Assembly: GCF_027947595.1 (NCBI RefSeq)
Contig: NZ_CP116257.1
Location: 5,217,501 to 5,281,500, forward strand
Reading direction: 5' to 3'
DNA length: 64,000 nucleotides
DNA from: Streptomyces lienomycini
GTDB lineage: Bacteria > Actinomycetota > Actinomycetes > Streptomycetales > Streptomycetaceae
Shown here: positions 34,505 through 44,681 of the stretch, one piece after another
Numbering within the stretch: position 1 is the stretch's first letter
Layout: each line of letters begins with the position of its first letter
Program-made: the position numbers and the translations under genes
Notes under the pieces: generated by a model
The model's database searches: none
The model's input: the letters and a program-made list of their open reading frames with translations, nothing else
What the model was told of the DNA's origin: nothing

Positions 34505-35365
34505 TCAGGCGTTCGCGTCGGACGCCTTTGTCGACTTCTCGCTCGGAACCTGCTGACCGTCGGGGGTCGCGTCGGGCCGCCTGTCGCGGCCCAGGACCTT
34601 GCCGACCCGCTCCCCCACGCCCCAGGTGGTGACCCGCCAGAGGGCCTCCACGAGGATGTCGCGGCTCATCTTGGAGTCGCCGAGTTCGCGCTCGACGAAC
34701 GTGATCGGCACCTCCACGACGTGGTAGCCGGCCTTCATCGCCCGGCGGGCGAGGTCGACCTGGAAGCAGTAGCCCTGCGAGGAGACCTCTTCGAGGCCGA
34801 GCCCCTCCAGGGTCTCGCGGCGGAAGGCGCGGTAGCCGCCGGTGATGTCGCGCAGCGGCAGATCGAGCGCGATCCGCGAGTACATGCTGCCGCCGCGCGA
34901 GATGAACTCGCGGGACTTGGGCCAGTTCACCACCCGGCCGCCGGGCACCCAGCGGGAGCCGAGCACCAGGTCGGCGCCCTTGAGGGCGGTCAGCAGCCGG
35001 GGCAGTTCCTCGGGCTGGTGGGAGCCGTCGGCGTCCATCTCGATCAGCACGCCGTAGTCGTGTTCCAGGCCCCAGCGGAAGCCCGCGAGGTAGGCGGCGC
35101 CCAGCCCTTCCTTGCCCTTGCGGTGCATGACCCGGACGTGGTCGTCCCCGGCCGCGAGTTCGTCGGCGAGTCTGCCGGTGCCGTCGGGGCTGTTGTCGTC
35201 CGCCACGAGAACGTGCGCCTCGGGGACCGCCTCGCGCACGCGCGCGACGATCGCCTTGATGTTCTCCGCCTCGTTGTAGGTCGGAATGATCACCAGGGCC
35301 GTGCCCAGGGGGCCGAACTTCCTCCCCCGCCCCGCAGCCGCGGGCGTCCCGTCGCCGTCGTTCAC
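34505..35365 (-). CDS. ppm1: Polyprenol-phosphate mannose synthase (DPM1-like)
   Basis: A 286-aa GT2 glycosyltransferase that moves mannose from GDP-mannose to polyprenyl phosphate, giving the donor for protein O-mannosylation and lipoglycans. Visible motifs: TALVIIPTYNEAENIKAIVARV, VADDNSPDGTG, the metal-binding EMDADGSHQPEEL (DxD type), and RDITGGYRAFRRETL. It has no membrane segment, so it is a peripheral cytoplasmic enzyme as in S. coelicolor Ppm1, where it is separate from the Lnt-type membrane protein. GTG at 35365 has AGGGG at 5-nt spacing; a GTG one codon earlier is possible. Confidence 0.92.
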   Translation of the reverse strand: MNDGDGTPAAAGRGRKFGPLGTALVIIPTYNEAENIKAIVARVREAVPEAHVLVADDNSPDGTGRLADELAAGDDHVRVMHRKGKEGLGAAYLAGFRWGLEHDYGVLIEMDADGSHQPEELPRLLTALKGADLVLGSRWVPGGRVVNWPKSREFISRGGSMYSRIALDLPLRDITGGYRAFRRETLEGLGLEEVSSQGYCFQVDLARRAMKAGYHVVEVPITFVERELGDSKMSRDILVEALWRVTTWGVGERVGKVLGRDRRPDATPDGQQVPSEKSTKASDANA

Positions 35366-35883
35366 CACTGCCCCTTCGTGTCCGTACACAGAGGACCACC
35401 ATAATCGCCGCGGCCTGCGCCGACGCGACAGGACGGCCGTACCGTGGTGTCGTTTTCCCGGGACCGGGGTAGGGATGGCCGATTCGGGCCGTTGTGCGAC
35501 GGATGGGGGCCCGGCACCCTTCGGGCCGGCCAGGGACCCGCCGGCTGCGGGTCGACCTGAGCCGTTGTCTACTGAGCGCCCGGGCCCCACCCGGGTCACA
35601 CCTCCCGACCGGCCGTAACGTTCCCTCGTCCCGGCGCGAGCGCTGAGCCTGGCTCCCAGTGGCGGTGCCCCGGTGCGGCACACCGTCCCTGACTCAGCGG
35701 CGCCGCGACGCGGAAGGTTCCCCGGTCGGGCGTCCGGTGGTGGACTCGGCCGAACCTACCGGCCCCCCGCCGTCGCCTGTCAACAGTCGTTCGACCTGCG
35801 CCTTTACTGTCAATGCGCAGGTCAGCGCGGAGGAGACGCAGGTCGTGGCCGGGCGAAGATCATCGCCCCGTCGGCCGTGGAGA
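35366..35883. other. Intergenic region upstream of ppm1
   Basis: About 520 bp with no supportable gene between two minus-strand genes. Part of it must hold the ppm1 promoter. The only clear structure is the hairpin at 35793-35823. Confidence 0.55.
35793..35823 (-). terminator. Hairpin downstream of the amidohydrolase gene
   Basis: Perfect 9-bp arms GACCTGCGC (35793-35801) and GCGCAGGTC (35815-35823) with a 13-nt AT-rich loop, about 60 bp past the amidohydrolase stop in the direction of transcription; likely its terminator. Confidence 0.5.
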
Positions 35884-37488
35884 TCACTCGCCCGGCCGTA
35901 CGAAGACCGTCCGGCCGCCCACCACGGTACGCAGGCAGACGGGCAGGTCCCGGCCCGGGGTGAGGTCGGGCAGGCCGGGGGTGCCGGAGCGCGGGTCGGT
36001 GGACCAGCGCGCCACCCGGTCGTCGGGGGCCTGGACGACGAGTTCGCCGGTGCGCCACACGGCGTAGTCCGCGGGCACGCCCGGGACCAGGACGCCCGCG
36101 TCGTCGCGGCCGATCGCCCGCCAGCCGCCGCGCGTGTGCGCGGTGAACGCGGCGCGGACGGAGACGCGGTGCTCCGGCGTGCGGTGGAAGGCGGCGGCCC
36201 GGACGGTGCCCCAGGGATCGAGGGGCGTGACCGGGCTGTCGGAGCCGAAGGCGAGCGGCACCCCGGCGCGCAGCAGGGACGCGAAGGGGTTGAGCGTGCG
36301 GGCCCGCTCGCTGCCCAGGCGCCGGGCGTACATGCCGTCCTCGCCGCCCCAGAGCGCGTCGAAGGCGGGCTGCACGGAGGCCGTCAGGCCCAGTTCGGCG
36401 AAGGCCGCGACGGACTCCGGAGTGAGCATCTCGGCGTGCTCGATCCGGTGCCGGGCGGCGCGGACGCGGGCGAGGCCGACCTTGTCGGCGGCGGCGCGCA
36501 CCCCCTCCACGACGGCGGTCACGGCGGCGTCGCCGATGGCGTGGAAGCCCGCCTGGAGTCCGGCCTCGGTGCAGGCGACGACATGGGCGGCGACGGCGGC
36601 GGCGTCCAGGTGCGCGGTGCCGGTGTGTCCGGCGTCGGCGTAGGGCTGGTGCAGGGAGGCGGTGTGCGAGCCGAGGGAGCCGTCGACGAAGAGGTCGCCG
36701 GCGGCCCCGACGGCGCCCAGCTCCCGCGCCTTGTCGACGTCCTGTTCGGCCCAGTAGCCGATCACCCGCGGCCCGTGCTCCTCGGCGGACAGGCGCAGCA
36801 GGCCGGTGAGGTCGTCCTCGGAGGAGATGTCCGGGCCTGCGCATTCGTGAACGGTTCCGATGCCGAGGGAGGCGGCGTGCGCGAGGGCGGCGCGCTGGGC
36901 CCCGGCGCGCTGGGCGGGGGTGACGGCCCCGAGGGCGGCGGCGCGTACGGCGTGGTGGGCGTCGCCGGTGAGCGGGCCGTCCTCGCGGGGGAGGTCGCCG
37001 GGTGCCAGGTCGAGCAGGGCGGTGGTGACGACGGCCGAGTGGACGTCGATACGGCTGAGGTAGAGGGGCCGGCCACCGGTCGCCGCGTCCAGTTCGGTGC
37101 GCGTGGGGGGCTGTCCGTCGGGCCAGCGGGCCGCGTCCCAGCCGTGGCCGAGGAGCACCCGGTCGTCCGGACGGGCGGCGGCGAACTCCCGTACGAGCGC
37201 GAGGGCGGCGGCCCGGTCGGGGGCACCGGAGAGGTCGAGGCCGGTGAGGGCGAGGCCCGTCGCCGTGGTGTGCACGTGTGCGTCGGTGAACGCCGGGGTG
37301 ACGAGCGCGCCGTCCAGGTCGACCACCTCGTCCACGCCGTCCGCGAAGGCGTCCGCGGCGCCCTCCGAACCGACCCAGGCGACCTGGCCGCGTTCGACGA
37401 CCATGGCCGTCGCGAAGGGGTCGGCGGGACTGTGGACCTCGCCGCGGCGCAGCAGGACGGTCGTGGAGGGGGTGGTGGACTCACTCAT
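35884..37488 (-). CDS. Amidohydrolase family protein (YtcJ-like, AMDHD3)
   Basis: A 534-aa metal-dependent hydrolase of the YtcJ-like branch. It shows the metal-binding FTDAHVHTTATGL (H-x-H) after a beta-sandwich start, FHAIGDAAV, HRIEHAEMLTPESV, and the late PLAFGSDSPVTPLDPW with the metal Asp. The C-terminal PADYAVWRTGELV returns to the sandwich domain. No signal peptide. Substrate unknown: relatives act on exoenzyme-type amides and N-substituted formamides. ATG at 37488 was chosen over GTG at 37494; neither has a strong ribosome site. Confidence 0.9.
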   Translation of the reverse strand: MSESTTPSTTVLLRRGEVHSPADPFATAMVVERGQVAWVGSEGAADAFADGVDEVVDLDGALVTPAFTDAHVHTTATGLALTGLDLSGAPDRAAALALVREFAAARPDDRVLLGHGWDAARWPDGQPPTRTELDAATGGRPLYLSRIDVHSAVVTTALLDLAPGDLPREDGPLTGDAHHAVRAAALGAVTPAQRAGAQRAALAHAASLGIGTVHECAGPDISSEDDLTGLLRLSAEEHGPRVIGYWAEQDVDKARELGAVGAAGDLFVDGSLGSHTASLHQPYADAGHTGTAHLDAAAVAAHVVACTEAGLQAGFHAIGDAAVTAVVEGVRAAADKVGLARVRAARHRIEHAEMLTPESVAAFAELGLTASVQPAFDALWGGEDGMYARRLGSERARTLNPFASLLRAGVPLAFGSDSPVTPLDPWGTVRAAAFHRTPEHRVSVRAAFTAHTRGGWRAIGRDDAGVLVPGVPADYAVWRTGELVVQAPDDRVARWSTDPRSGTPGLPDLTPGRDLPVCLRTVVGGRTVFVRPGE

Positions 37489-37579
37489 GGACACCAGTCT
37501 CGCCCCTCACGGGGGCCGCCCGGCAGCCGGGGCGGGTCGGGCGGCGTCCCGTGTCCGGCCCTCGCCCGCGGGCGCGGGT

Positions 37580-38020
37580 TCAGATCCGCGGCGGACGGGC
37601 CTCGTACGGGGTCGACAGGACCACGGTGGTGCGGGTCGACACACCGGCGAGGGAACGCACGCGCGCGAGCAGTTCCTCCAGCTCGTGCGGGGTGGACACT
37701 CGGACCTTGAGGATGTAGTTCTCGTCGCCCGCGACGCTGTGGCAGGCCTCGATCTCGGGGACGCCGGCGAGGCGGTCCGCGATGTCGTCGGGGGCGCTGG
37801 GATCGAAGGGTTTCACCGAGATGAAGGCGGTCATCGGCAGCCCGACGGCCTCCGGGTCGACGACCGCGGCGTAACCGCGGATGACGCCACGCTGTTCGAG
37901 CCGCCGCACCCGCTGGTGCACGGCCGACGTGGACAGGCCCGTGGCCTTGCCCAGGTCGGTGTAGCTCATCCGCCCGTCCTTGACGAGCAGCTGCACGATC
38001 TGTCGGTCCAGCTCCTCCAT
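37580..38020 (-). CDS. Lrp/AsnC-family transcriptional regulator
   Basis: A 146-aa regulator. The helix-turn-helix is at about residues 18-50 (MSYTDLGKATGLSTSAVHQRVRRLEQRGVIRGYAAVVD), followed by the RAM ligand and oligomerisation domain (FISVKPFDP, VPEIEACHSVAGDENYILKVRV, LARVRSLAGVSTRTTVVLST). Such proteins sense amino acids. It starts at 38020 and faces the small Cys-containing gene at 38288 across 267 bp, so the divergent neighbour or itself are the likely targets. It lies 91 bp upstream of the amidohydrolase gene on the same strand side but transcribed toward no clear partner. Confidence 0.92.
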   Translation of the reverse strand: MEELDRQIVQLLVKDGRMSYTDLGKATGLSTSAVHQRVRRLEQRGVIRGYAAVVDPEAVGLPMTAFISVKPFDPSAPDDIADRLAGVPEIEACHSVAGDENYILKVRVSTPHELEELLARVRSLAGVSTRTTVVLSTPYEARPPRI

Positions 38021-38287
38021 GGCGCAAGAACCTACAGTGCGGTTGATCTCCTCGGATACCTGAGCGGTCCGGGTCATGCCCCGTTCGTGATGTGACGGGA
38101 CGTCGGACCGCGGCCGGGCGGGGACAAAACCGCCGCAGGGGACACCTGTGAGCGTCATGTGACGAAGACCACACCTCTTGGGCGGTCTCCGTGATGTTCT
38201 CGTGATTACCCCGAAGGGGGGACGGGAAGTGCTTGCTGTGGTCGAGGCCGCAGTGCCGTCACGGCCCAGCCCGAGGGGGAGAATCCC

Positions 38288-38725
38288 ATGCAGAGTCTTA
38301 AGCGCCCTGGTCGTACCGCGTCCAAGCGGCAGCAGCCGGTCGTCGAGCCCGTATCGGAGGGGGTCGAACCCGACGCGTTCGACGACCCGGAGCCCGACGC
38401 CTACGACACCTTCGAGATGTACCGGGTGATCTGCCCGGACTGCGCGCAGCCCATCGCCCTGCTGGCGGACGAGGAGGCGCTGCCGGAGCACGCGTTGTGC
38501 GCCTCGCCGTGGAATCCGTTCGGGCTCACGGTCTGCGCGGGCACCGGCCGCAGGGCCACCGACGCGCGCCCCGCGGACGAGTCCTTCCAGCCCCACGAGC
38601 AGGACACCGCCCTGCTGTTGACGCTCCCCCGGGGCCTCGACTGGCGGACCCAGCCCTTCTCCCACGTGGGCGGCCCGGGCTCGCGCCCGATGCGGGTGCC
38701 GACGATGCGGCGCGAAGCGGCCTGA
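38288..38725 (+). CDS. Small conserved-looking protein with a Cys cluster
   Basis: A 145-aa protein of unknown function. The N-terminus is basic, then an acidic stretch (SEGVEPDAFDDPEPDAYDTFEMYRV), and a probable zinc-binding core with ICPDCAQPIALLADEEALPEHALCASPWNPFGLTVC (C-x2-C with two more Cys). GGGGGAG lies before the ATG. It is divergent from the Lrp regulator. I recognise the pattern as common in Streptomyces but cannot name a function. Confidence 0.8.
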   Translation: MQSLKRPGRTASKRQQPVVEPVSEGVEPDAFDDPEPDAYDTFEMYRVICPDCAQPIALLADEEALPEHALCASPWNPFGLTVCAGTGRRATDARPADESFQPHEQDTALLLTLPRGLDWRTQPFSHVGGPGSRPMRVPTMRREAA

Positions 38726-38972
38726 GGCTTCCCGGCACCTCCCTCCGGGAGACGCCGCCGCCTTCCTCCGTCCCCGACCGCGCCACGGCTCGCAGACCGC
38801 CGTGGCGCGAGCCGGTGTGCCCTGCCGGAGGCGTTCGCCGGCAGTCGGCCGCCGATGGCCGACGGCATGTCAGGCCGCCCACGGCAACGAGGGCATGGCG
38901 ACGGACGCCCGCGAACTCACGCTCGAATGCCCCCGCCGGTGACCTGTGCGCGCTTCGCCGCGTTGCCCGGGT

Positions 38973-39308
38973 ATGACCCACACGTCCTCGGCGACCGGGC
39001 TCCGGCGCCGTGTGTTCGTCCCGGTGTCCGCGGGACCGGTCCCCCCGGCCCCGCGCGTCCCGGACCCGCCGATCTACCGTGAACTGATGCGGACCTGGGC
39101 CGACGGCGGCCGCACCCTGCCGGGGCGGCACGACCCGGAGTGGGCCAGGCTCGCGGAACCCCCGCGCCAACTCGGCGACTTCTTCGCCACGGGTGACTTC
39201 TTCGCCACGGACGGATGTCGCGCCACCGGTGACTTCCGGGTCACCGGTGACTTCCGGGTCAGCCCCGACTTCACCGGCTCTCGGGACCCGCGAGGTGACG
39301 GGCGATGA
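38973..39308 (+). CDS. Small Arg/Pro-rich protein with GDF repeats (hypothetical)
   Basis: A possible 111-aa protein, MTHTSSATGLRRRVFVPVSA at the start. The middle (PPIYRELMRTWADGGRTLPGRHDPEWARLAEPP) looks like a genuine actinomycete sequence motif. The C-terminus is made of short repeats, GDFFATGDFFAT and then GDFRVTGDFRV. No clear ribosome site precedes ATG at 38973. Its last 38 bases overlap the end of the convergent acyl-CoA dehydrogenase gene. Coding status is uncertain. The 247 bp before it shows no other gene. Confidence 0.5.
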   Translation: MTHTSSATGLRRRVFVPVSAGPVPPAPRVPDPPIYRELMRTWADGGRTLPGRHDPEWARLAEPPRQLGDFFATGDFFATDGCRATGDFRVTGDFRVSPDFTGSRDPRGDGR

Positions 39309-40446
39309 CCATCCGCTGGATCTGGTTGGTGCCCTCGACGATCTGCAGCACCTTGGCCTCGCGCATGTACCGCTCGGCCGGGAAGTCGGCGGTGTAGCCG
39401 TATCCGCCGAGGATCTGCACGGCGTCGGTGGTGACCCGCATCGCGGTGTCGGTGCAGTGCAGCTTGGCCATGGCGGCCTGCTTGGCGAACGGCAGCCCGG
39501 CGTCGCGCAGTCGCGCAGCCGCCAGGTACAGGGCGCGGCCCGCCTCGATCTGCGTCGCCATGTCGGCCAGCATGAACCGCAGCCCCTGGAAGTCGGCGAT
39601 CGGCTTGCCGAACTGGCGCCGCTCGGCCGCGTAGGAGACCGCCTCGTCCAGCGCCGCCTGGGCCACGCCGATCGCGCAGGCGGCGATGCCGAGCCGCCCG
39701 GACTCCAGGGCGGACAGGGCGATCGCGAAGCCCTGCCCCTCGTCGCCGAGGCGGCGGGCGTCGGGGACCCGCACGCCGTCGAGGTGGACCTGTGCGGTGG
39801 GCGAGCCCTTGAGCCCCATCTTCCTCTCCGGCACCGCGGCGCTCAGCCCCTCGGCGTCGGCGGGCACCAGGAAGGCGGTGATGCCCCGCGGCCCCTCCTC
39901 GCCGGTGCGCGCCATGACGGTGTAGAAGTCGGCGATGCCGCCGTGGGTGATCCATGCCTTGGTGCCGGTGATCACCCAGTCTCCCCCGCTCTGGCGCACG
40001 GCCTTGGTGCGCAGCGAGGCGGCGTCGGAGCCGGAGGTGGGTTCGGAGAGGCAGTAGGCGCCGAGCAGGCCACCTGCGAGCATCGCGGGCAGGTGCTCGG
40101 CCTGCTGCTCCTTGGTGCCGTGGGCGGCCAGCGCATAGGAGGCGAGCGTGTGCACGCTGACGCCGAGGCCGACGGTGAGCCGGGCCGCGGCCAGCTCCTC
40201 GAGAACCTGGAGGTAGACCTCGTACGGCTGCTCGCCGCCGCCGAACTGGGCGTCGTAAGGGAGGCCGAGCAGGCCGGAGTCGGAGAGGAGGGCGAAGACC
40301 TCGCGCGGGAAGCGTCCGGCGTCCTCCTCCTCGGCCGCGCTCGGGGCGATCTCACGCTGCGCGATGTCGCGGACGAGCGAGATCAGATCCCGTGCCTCGT
40401 CCGTGGGCAGTTGCCGGTCCACCGGCTGCGGGGCGCGGTCGGGCAT
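39271..40446 (-). CDS. Acyl-CoA dehydrogenase
   Basis: A 391-aa flavoprotein of the short/medium-chain acyl-CoA dehydrogenase family that introduces the alpha-beta double bond in acyl-CoA. Visible: the FAD/substrate loop YCLSEPTSGSDAASL, the ITGTKAWITHGG segment, ERRQFGKPIADFQGLRFMLADMAT, QILGGYGYTADFPAERYMREAKVLQIVEGTNQIQR with the catalytic-base Glu of the short-chain type. ATG at 40446 is preceded by GGGAGGAG; an earlier in-frame start overlaps this site. It probably works with an electron-transfer flavoprotein encoded elsewhere. Substrate not predictable. Confidence 0.94.
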   Translation of the reverse strand: MPDRAPQPVDRQLPTDEARDLISLVRDIAQREIAPSAAEEEDAGRFPREVFALLSDSGLLGLPYDAQFGGGEQPYEVYLQVLEELAAARLTVGLGVSVHTLASYALAAHGTKEQQAEHLPAMLAGGLLGAYCLSEPTSGSDAASLRTKAVRQSGGDWVITGTKAWITHGGIADFYTVMARTGEEGPRGITAFLVPADAEGLSAAVPERKMGLKGSPTAQVHLDGVRVPDARRLGDEGQGFAIALSALESGRLGIAACAIGVAQAALDEAVSYAAERRQFGKPIADFQGLRFMLADMATQIEAGRALYLAAARLRDAGLPFAKQAAMAKLHCTDTAMRVTTDAVQILGGYGYTADFPAERYMREAKVLQIVEGTNQIQRMVIARHLAGPESR

Positions 40447-40803
40447 GGCGACGCTCTCCTCCCTGTCGGGCACATCGGCGGACGTGCGCCTTGGGTGGAG
40501 GCGGCTCCGCCGGGTCGTTCGGGCCTGGTCGATGCTCGCACTCCCGGGTCTCGGAAGCTGCTGACCAGCGGCTGTGCGCTGTGAGTATGCCCGATCGGCG
40601 GCACGGAGTCACCAGTTAACGACCGCTTACTCCAAGAAATCCGCGGCGGGCACCGGCGGGCCCGGATCGAGGCCCCGGAAGCCGAAGTTGGTCCGCACCA
40701 TTGACCGTACTGGTCTAGTCCTCCTACGGTGACGGACCGAACGCATTACCGCGTTCATGCCAATCGGCGCGCGTTCCCTCTTCCCCCCACGAGGAGACAC
40801 CCG
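40447..40803. other. Divergent promoter region of the acyl-CoA dehydrogenase gene and chiD
   Basis: About 360 bp without a gene. The left part should carry the leftward promoter of the dehydrogenase gene, which I could not define. The right part holds the chiD promoter with its paired operator repeats (40689-40730). Confidence 0.6.
40689..40730 (+). promoter_or_regulatory. chiD promoter with paired chitinase repeats / DasR-type site
   Basis: Two 12-bp repeats start 22 bp apart: TGGTCCGCACCA (40689-40700) and TGGTCTAGTCCT (40711-40722). The second lies within ACTGGTCTAGTCC, 13 of 16 positions matching the DasR-responsive element ACTGGTCTAGACCACT. The promoter TTGACC (40701-40706), 18-bp spacer, TACGGT (40725-40730) places the DasR-type site in the spacer. 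Known for Streptomyces chitinases: DasR control and induction by chitin. Confidence 0.85.
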
Positions 40804-42060
<1,257 letters not shown>

Positions 42061-42077
42061 CCGTGTGGACGGGGGGC

Positions 42078-42113
42078 GAAGGGGCGGAGGCCGGCTCGGG
42101 CCTCCGCCCCTTC
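42078..42113. terminator. Terminator between chiD and the TetR gene
   Basis: A perfect 15-bp stem, GAAGGGGCGGAGGCC (42078-42092) and its complement (42099-42113), with a 6-nt loop, 18 bp after the chiD stop; serves both convergent genes. Confidence 0.88.
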
Positions 42114-42133
42114 GTCAGACGTCGCCCCGGCCG

Positions 42134-42796
42134 TCAGGCGCCGTCACGGCGGGCAGCGGCCGGGGCCGGGCAGGCGGGGTCCAGTTCCTCGATGGCGCGC
42201 AGGGTGCCGCCCAGCGTCCTCACCAGCAGTTCGCGCATGGTCTCGCGAGGCATCTCGGAGCCGCCGATCCAGTCCAGGGTGGCGCCCTCGACACTGCACA
42301 CCCAGGCGAGCAGGCCCATGCGGGCGAGCGAACCGATGTCGCAACGGCCGTACGCCCCCTCGGCGATGGTGGCGACGATGGCCTCGCGCACGCCGTCCCG
42401 GATGGCGTGCACCTCGGCGTCGAAGCCGACTCCGCCGCTGACGATCGTGCGGTACGCGGCCTGGTTCTGCTCGGCGTAGCGCAGGTAGCCGTCGATGGTG
42501 CGGTGGACGCGGTCCACCTGGGGCAGTTCGGTGCCGCGCGCGGCGGTGGTGACGAGACCGGCGACGGAGTCCTGGATGATCGCCAGGTAGTAGCCCCGCT
42601 TGGACTGGAAGTAGTAGTAGATCAGCCCCTTGGCGACATGCGCCTGGCGGGCGATGTCGTCCATCGAGAGCGCGTCGTACGACGTGTCCGCGAACAACCT
42701 CCGCCCGATGGCGATGAGTTCGGCGCGGCGTGCCAGCGAGCGCTCGGTGCCGCGCGCCCGGGGACGGGCATCGGCACGTTGTTGACTGATATTCAA
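42134..42796 (-). CDS. TetR-family transcriptional regulator
   Basis: A 220-aa regulator with a TetR N-terminal helix-turn-helix (RRAELIAIGRRLFADTSYDALSMDDIARQAHVAKGLIYYYFQSKRGYYLAII) and a helical ligand-binding domain with no specific signature. The only suitable start is TTG at 42796, with AGGG 6 nt upstream; no ATG or GTG is in frame nearby. It converges on chiD and is followed, upstream of its start, by a 49-aa membrane gene on the same strand. Its target and ligand are unknown. Confidence 0.9.
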   Translation of the reverse strand: MNISQQRADARPRARGTERSLARRAELIAIGRRLFADTSYDALSMDDIARQAHVAKGLIYYYFQSKRGYYLAIIQDSVAGLVTTAARGTELPQVDRVHRTIDGYLRYAEQNQAAYRTIVSGGVGFDAEVHAIRDGVREAIVATIAEGAYGRCDIGSLARMGLLAWVCSVEGATLDWIGGSEMPRETMRELLVRTLGGTLRAIEELDPACPAPAAARRDGA

Positions 42797-42878
42797 TTTG
42801 GACCCTGGTCTCCTACGGGCGTCGGGACATCCGCAGTATGGCAGGTCGGGGCGTGGGGCAGGTCACACGCGGATCACG

Positions 42879-43028
42879 TCACAGGAGGCCCAGCTGGACG
42901 ACGAGCATCGCGACGACCACGACGAGGGTCCAGCCCATGACGTGCTCGAAGATCTTCGGGCCGTCGTCCTCGGGGCCGCCGGTACGGGTGCGTGCGGCGC
43001 GGGCGGCGGTGGCGGTGTGTGCGGTCAT
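42879..43028 (-). CDS. SCO1431-type small membrane protein
   Basis: A 49-aa peptide (MTAHTATAARAARTRTGGPE, then DDGPKIFEHVMGWTLVVVVAMLVVQLGLL) with a single C-terminal membrane helix and a polar basic N-terminus. The pattern and the position one gene from chiD match the family named SCO1431 family membrane protein. ATG at 43028; the Shine-Dalgarno sequence is weak. No function is known. It is on the same strand as, and 148 bp after, the C39-like peptidase gene. Confidence 0.75.
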   Translation of the reverse strand: MTAHTATAARAARTRTGGPEDDGPKIFEHVMGWTLVVVVAMLVVQLGLL

Positions 43029-43176
43029 GGCGTCTCGCTGATCTCGGGCTTCGGCTTCGGTGGACCCCCCGGGCAACGCTGTCCACCTTGCCACCGTGAG
43101 CGGCTTTTGCGGCCGAGAGCTTGGTCACAGCGGATGTCGGAGGGGGAACCACGACGAGACGCCGCAGCGGGGTGCG

Positions 43177-44565
43177 TCAGCGCACGCCCACCGCCGCGAG
43201 CGCCCTGCGCTGGTGCGCGCTGGGACGGGCGGGGAAGTACAGGTAGCAGACGCCGCCGGTGCCGGAGACGACCTTGCCACTGGCGTTGTACCGCTTGGTC
43301 CTGAGCCAGATGTTCTCCCACTCGCGCCGCTTGTAGACGCGGCGCACGGCGTCGTTGTCGTCCGAGGCCGGGTCGTTGGCGATCACGTCGCCGTCGGCGG
43401 TGAAGCCGATGACGGTCATCAGATGGCCCGAGGTGCCGTATCCCGACCCGGTCAGCTCCTCCTCCAGGAACGACTGGGACGTGATGGCCGGGATGCCGGC
43501 CGCGACCAGCGTCTCCAGGTCGGTGAGCGAGCCGAGGCGGGTGACCACGCCCTGGAGGCCCGCGAAGGTGGCGGCGTAGGCGGCGTTGAAGGGCCAGTTG
43601 CCGCAGCCCTCGTACTGGTTGTCGTACGTGTACCGGGCGGCGTGGCAGACCTGCGGGTCGGCGTAGGAGGGGTCGACCCAGGCGAGTTGCGCCTCGGTGA
43701 GGCGGCCGCCCCAGTACTCGACGATCATCTGCGAGGAGGTGGGGCTGCACCAGGCCTCGCCGCCGTTGTCGTACTCGGGGTACTGGCCCTTGTGGATCTC
43801 CTGCGAGTAGCGCGGGACGCGCAGTTCCCGGGCGAGTCCGGGGGCGGAGGCCGGGACGGTGAAGCGGTCGGGGACGTCGGAGCCCATCGCGCCGAGCCGC
43901 CACACGGTGGGCGTGGTGCGCGTGCCGGGGCGGCGGTGGAGGGTGAGGCGGAGCCGGTAGGAGGCCAGGCGCAGGCCGGTGGAGGCGTCGTCGACCGAGA
44001 AGGTGTCGGTCCAGACGCTGCTCCTGCCGTCGCCCTGGTCGTCGACCGAGGTCCGCCGGATGTCCCGGTCGCCGTCACCGGCCGCCCAGCGGCCCATGAC
44101 GTACCAGGGCGTGTCCGTGCCGTCGGAGTAGGTGCCCTTGAGGTCGACCTGGATCCAGGTGCCGGCCGGGGTGTGCGCGTTCCAGGAGGCGATGGCCTCC
44201 GTCGCGGGCACCGCGAGCCGGTGGACGGGCGAGGTCCAGGTCGCGTACTCCCAGGCGGCGGTGGTGCCGGTGTGCGGGTCGGTGTACTCGGTGGTGCCGG
44301 CCGGGGTGCCGATCACGACGCCGGGGCGGGCGCCCGCGACGGGACGGGCGCCTTCGGCCGTCCCTCGCCGCCAGTCGTTGAAGGTGGTCCAGGCGCGGTA
44401 GTCGACGGGTCGCCGGGCGGAGGCGCGGTCGGGGTCCGGGGCGCCGCCGCCGGTGCCCGCCGCGGGTGCGGCTTCGGCGGCGGCCGGGAGCGCGCCCGCC
44501 ATGGCGGCCGCGGCGACGGCCGCGGCCAGGACGGCTCTGCGGGACGGCTGTTCGACTCTGCTCAT
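43177..44565 (-). CDS. Secreted C39-like peptidase (papain-like fold)
   Basis: A 462-aa protein exported by a twin-arginine signal (SRVEQPSRRAVLAAAVAAAAMAG, with RR-A-V-L). Residues 40-245 form an unassigned beta-rich domain (YRAWTTFNDWRRGTAEGAR, SWNAHTPAGTWIQVDLKGTY) that probably binds cell surface or substrate. The C-terminal half is a C39-like cysteine peptidase domain: VPRYSQEIHKGQYPEYDNGGEAWCSPTSSQMIVEYWG with the catalytic Cys, and GTSGHLMTVIGFTADGDVIANDPAS with His and Asp. The ATG at 44565 has only a weak ribosome site. Substrate unknown. Confidence 0.88.
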   Translation of the reverse strand: MSRVEQPSRRAVLAAAVAAAAMAGALPAAAEAAPAAGTGGGAPDPDRASARRPVDYRAWTTFNDWRRGTAEGARPVAGARPGVVIGTPAGTTEYTDPHTGTTAAWEYATWTSPVHRLAVPATEAIASWNAHTPAGTWIQVDLKGTYSDGTDTPWYVMGRWAAGDGDRDIRRTSVDDQGDGRSSVWTDTFSVDDASTGLRLASYRLRLTLHRRPGTRTTPTVWRLGAMGSDVPDRFTVPASAPGLARELRVPRYSQEIHKGQYPEYDNGGEAWCSPTSSQMIVEYWGGRLTEAQLAWVDPSYADPQVCHAARYTYDNQYEGCGNWPFNAAYAATFAGLQGVVTRLGSLTDLETLVAAGIPAITSQSFLEEELTGSGYGTSGHLMTVIGFTADGDVIANDPASDDNDAVRRVYKRREWENIWLRTKRYNASGKVVSGTGGVCYLYFPARPSAHQRRALAAVGVR

Positions 44566-44681
44566 GGGCGGGAGACCCCCAGGTGTCCGGGTCGGGCGGG
44601 GCGGGCGGTTCCGTTGCACGGTCGTGGGCCAACTATGGCCGCAGGTGCCCGCTCCTGCCAGCACTTCCACGCACGCCACGC

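Noticed and set aside
35659..37710. 683-codon plus-strand frame opposite the amidohydrolase
   Set aside because: Composition is GC-frame noise without motifs; the minus strand encodes a well conserved hydrolase.
42065..42940. Plus-strand frame opposite the TetR gene
   Set aside because: It is the antisense reading of the regulator and spans the chiD terminator; no motif or ribosome site.
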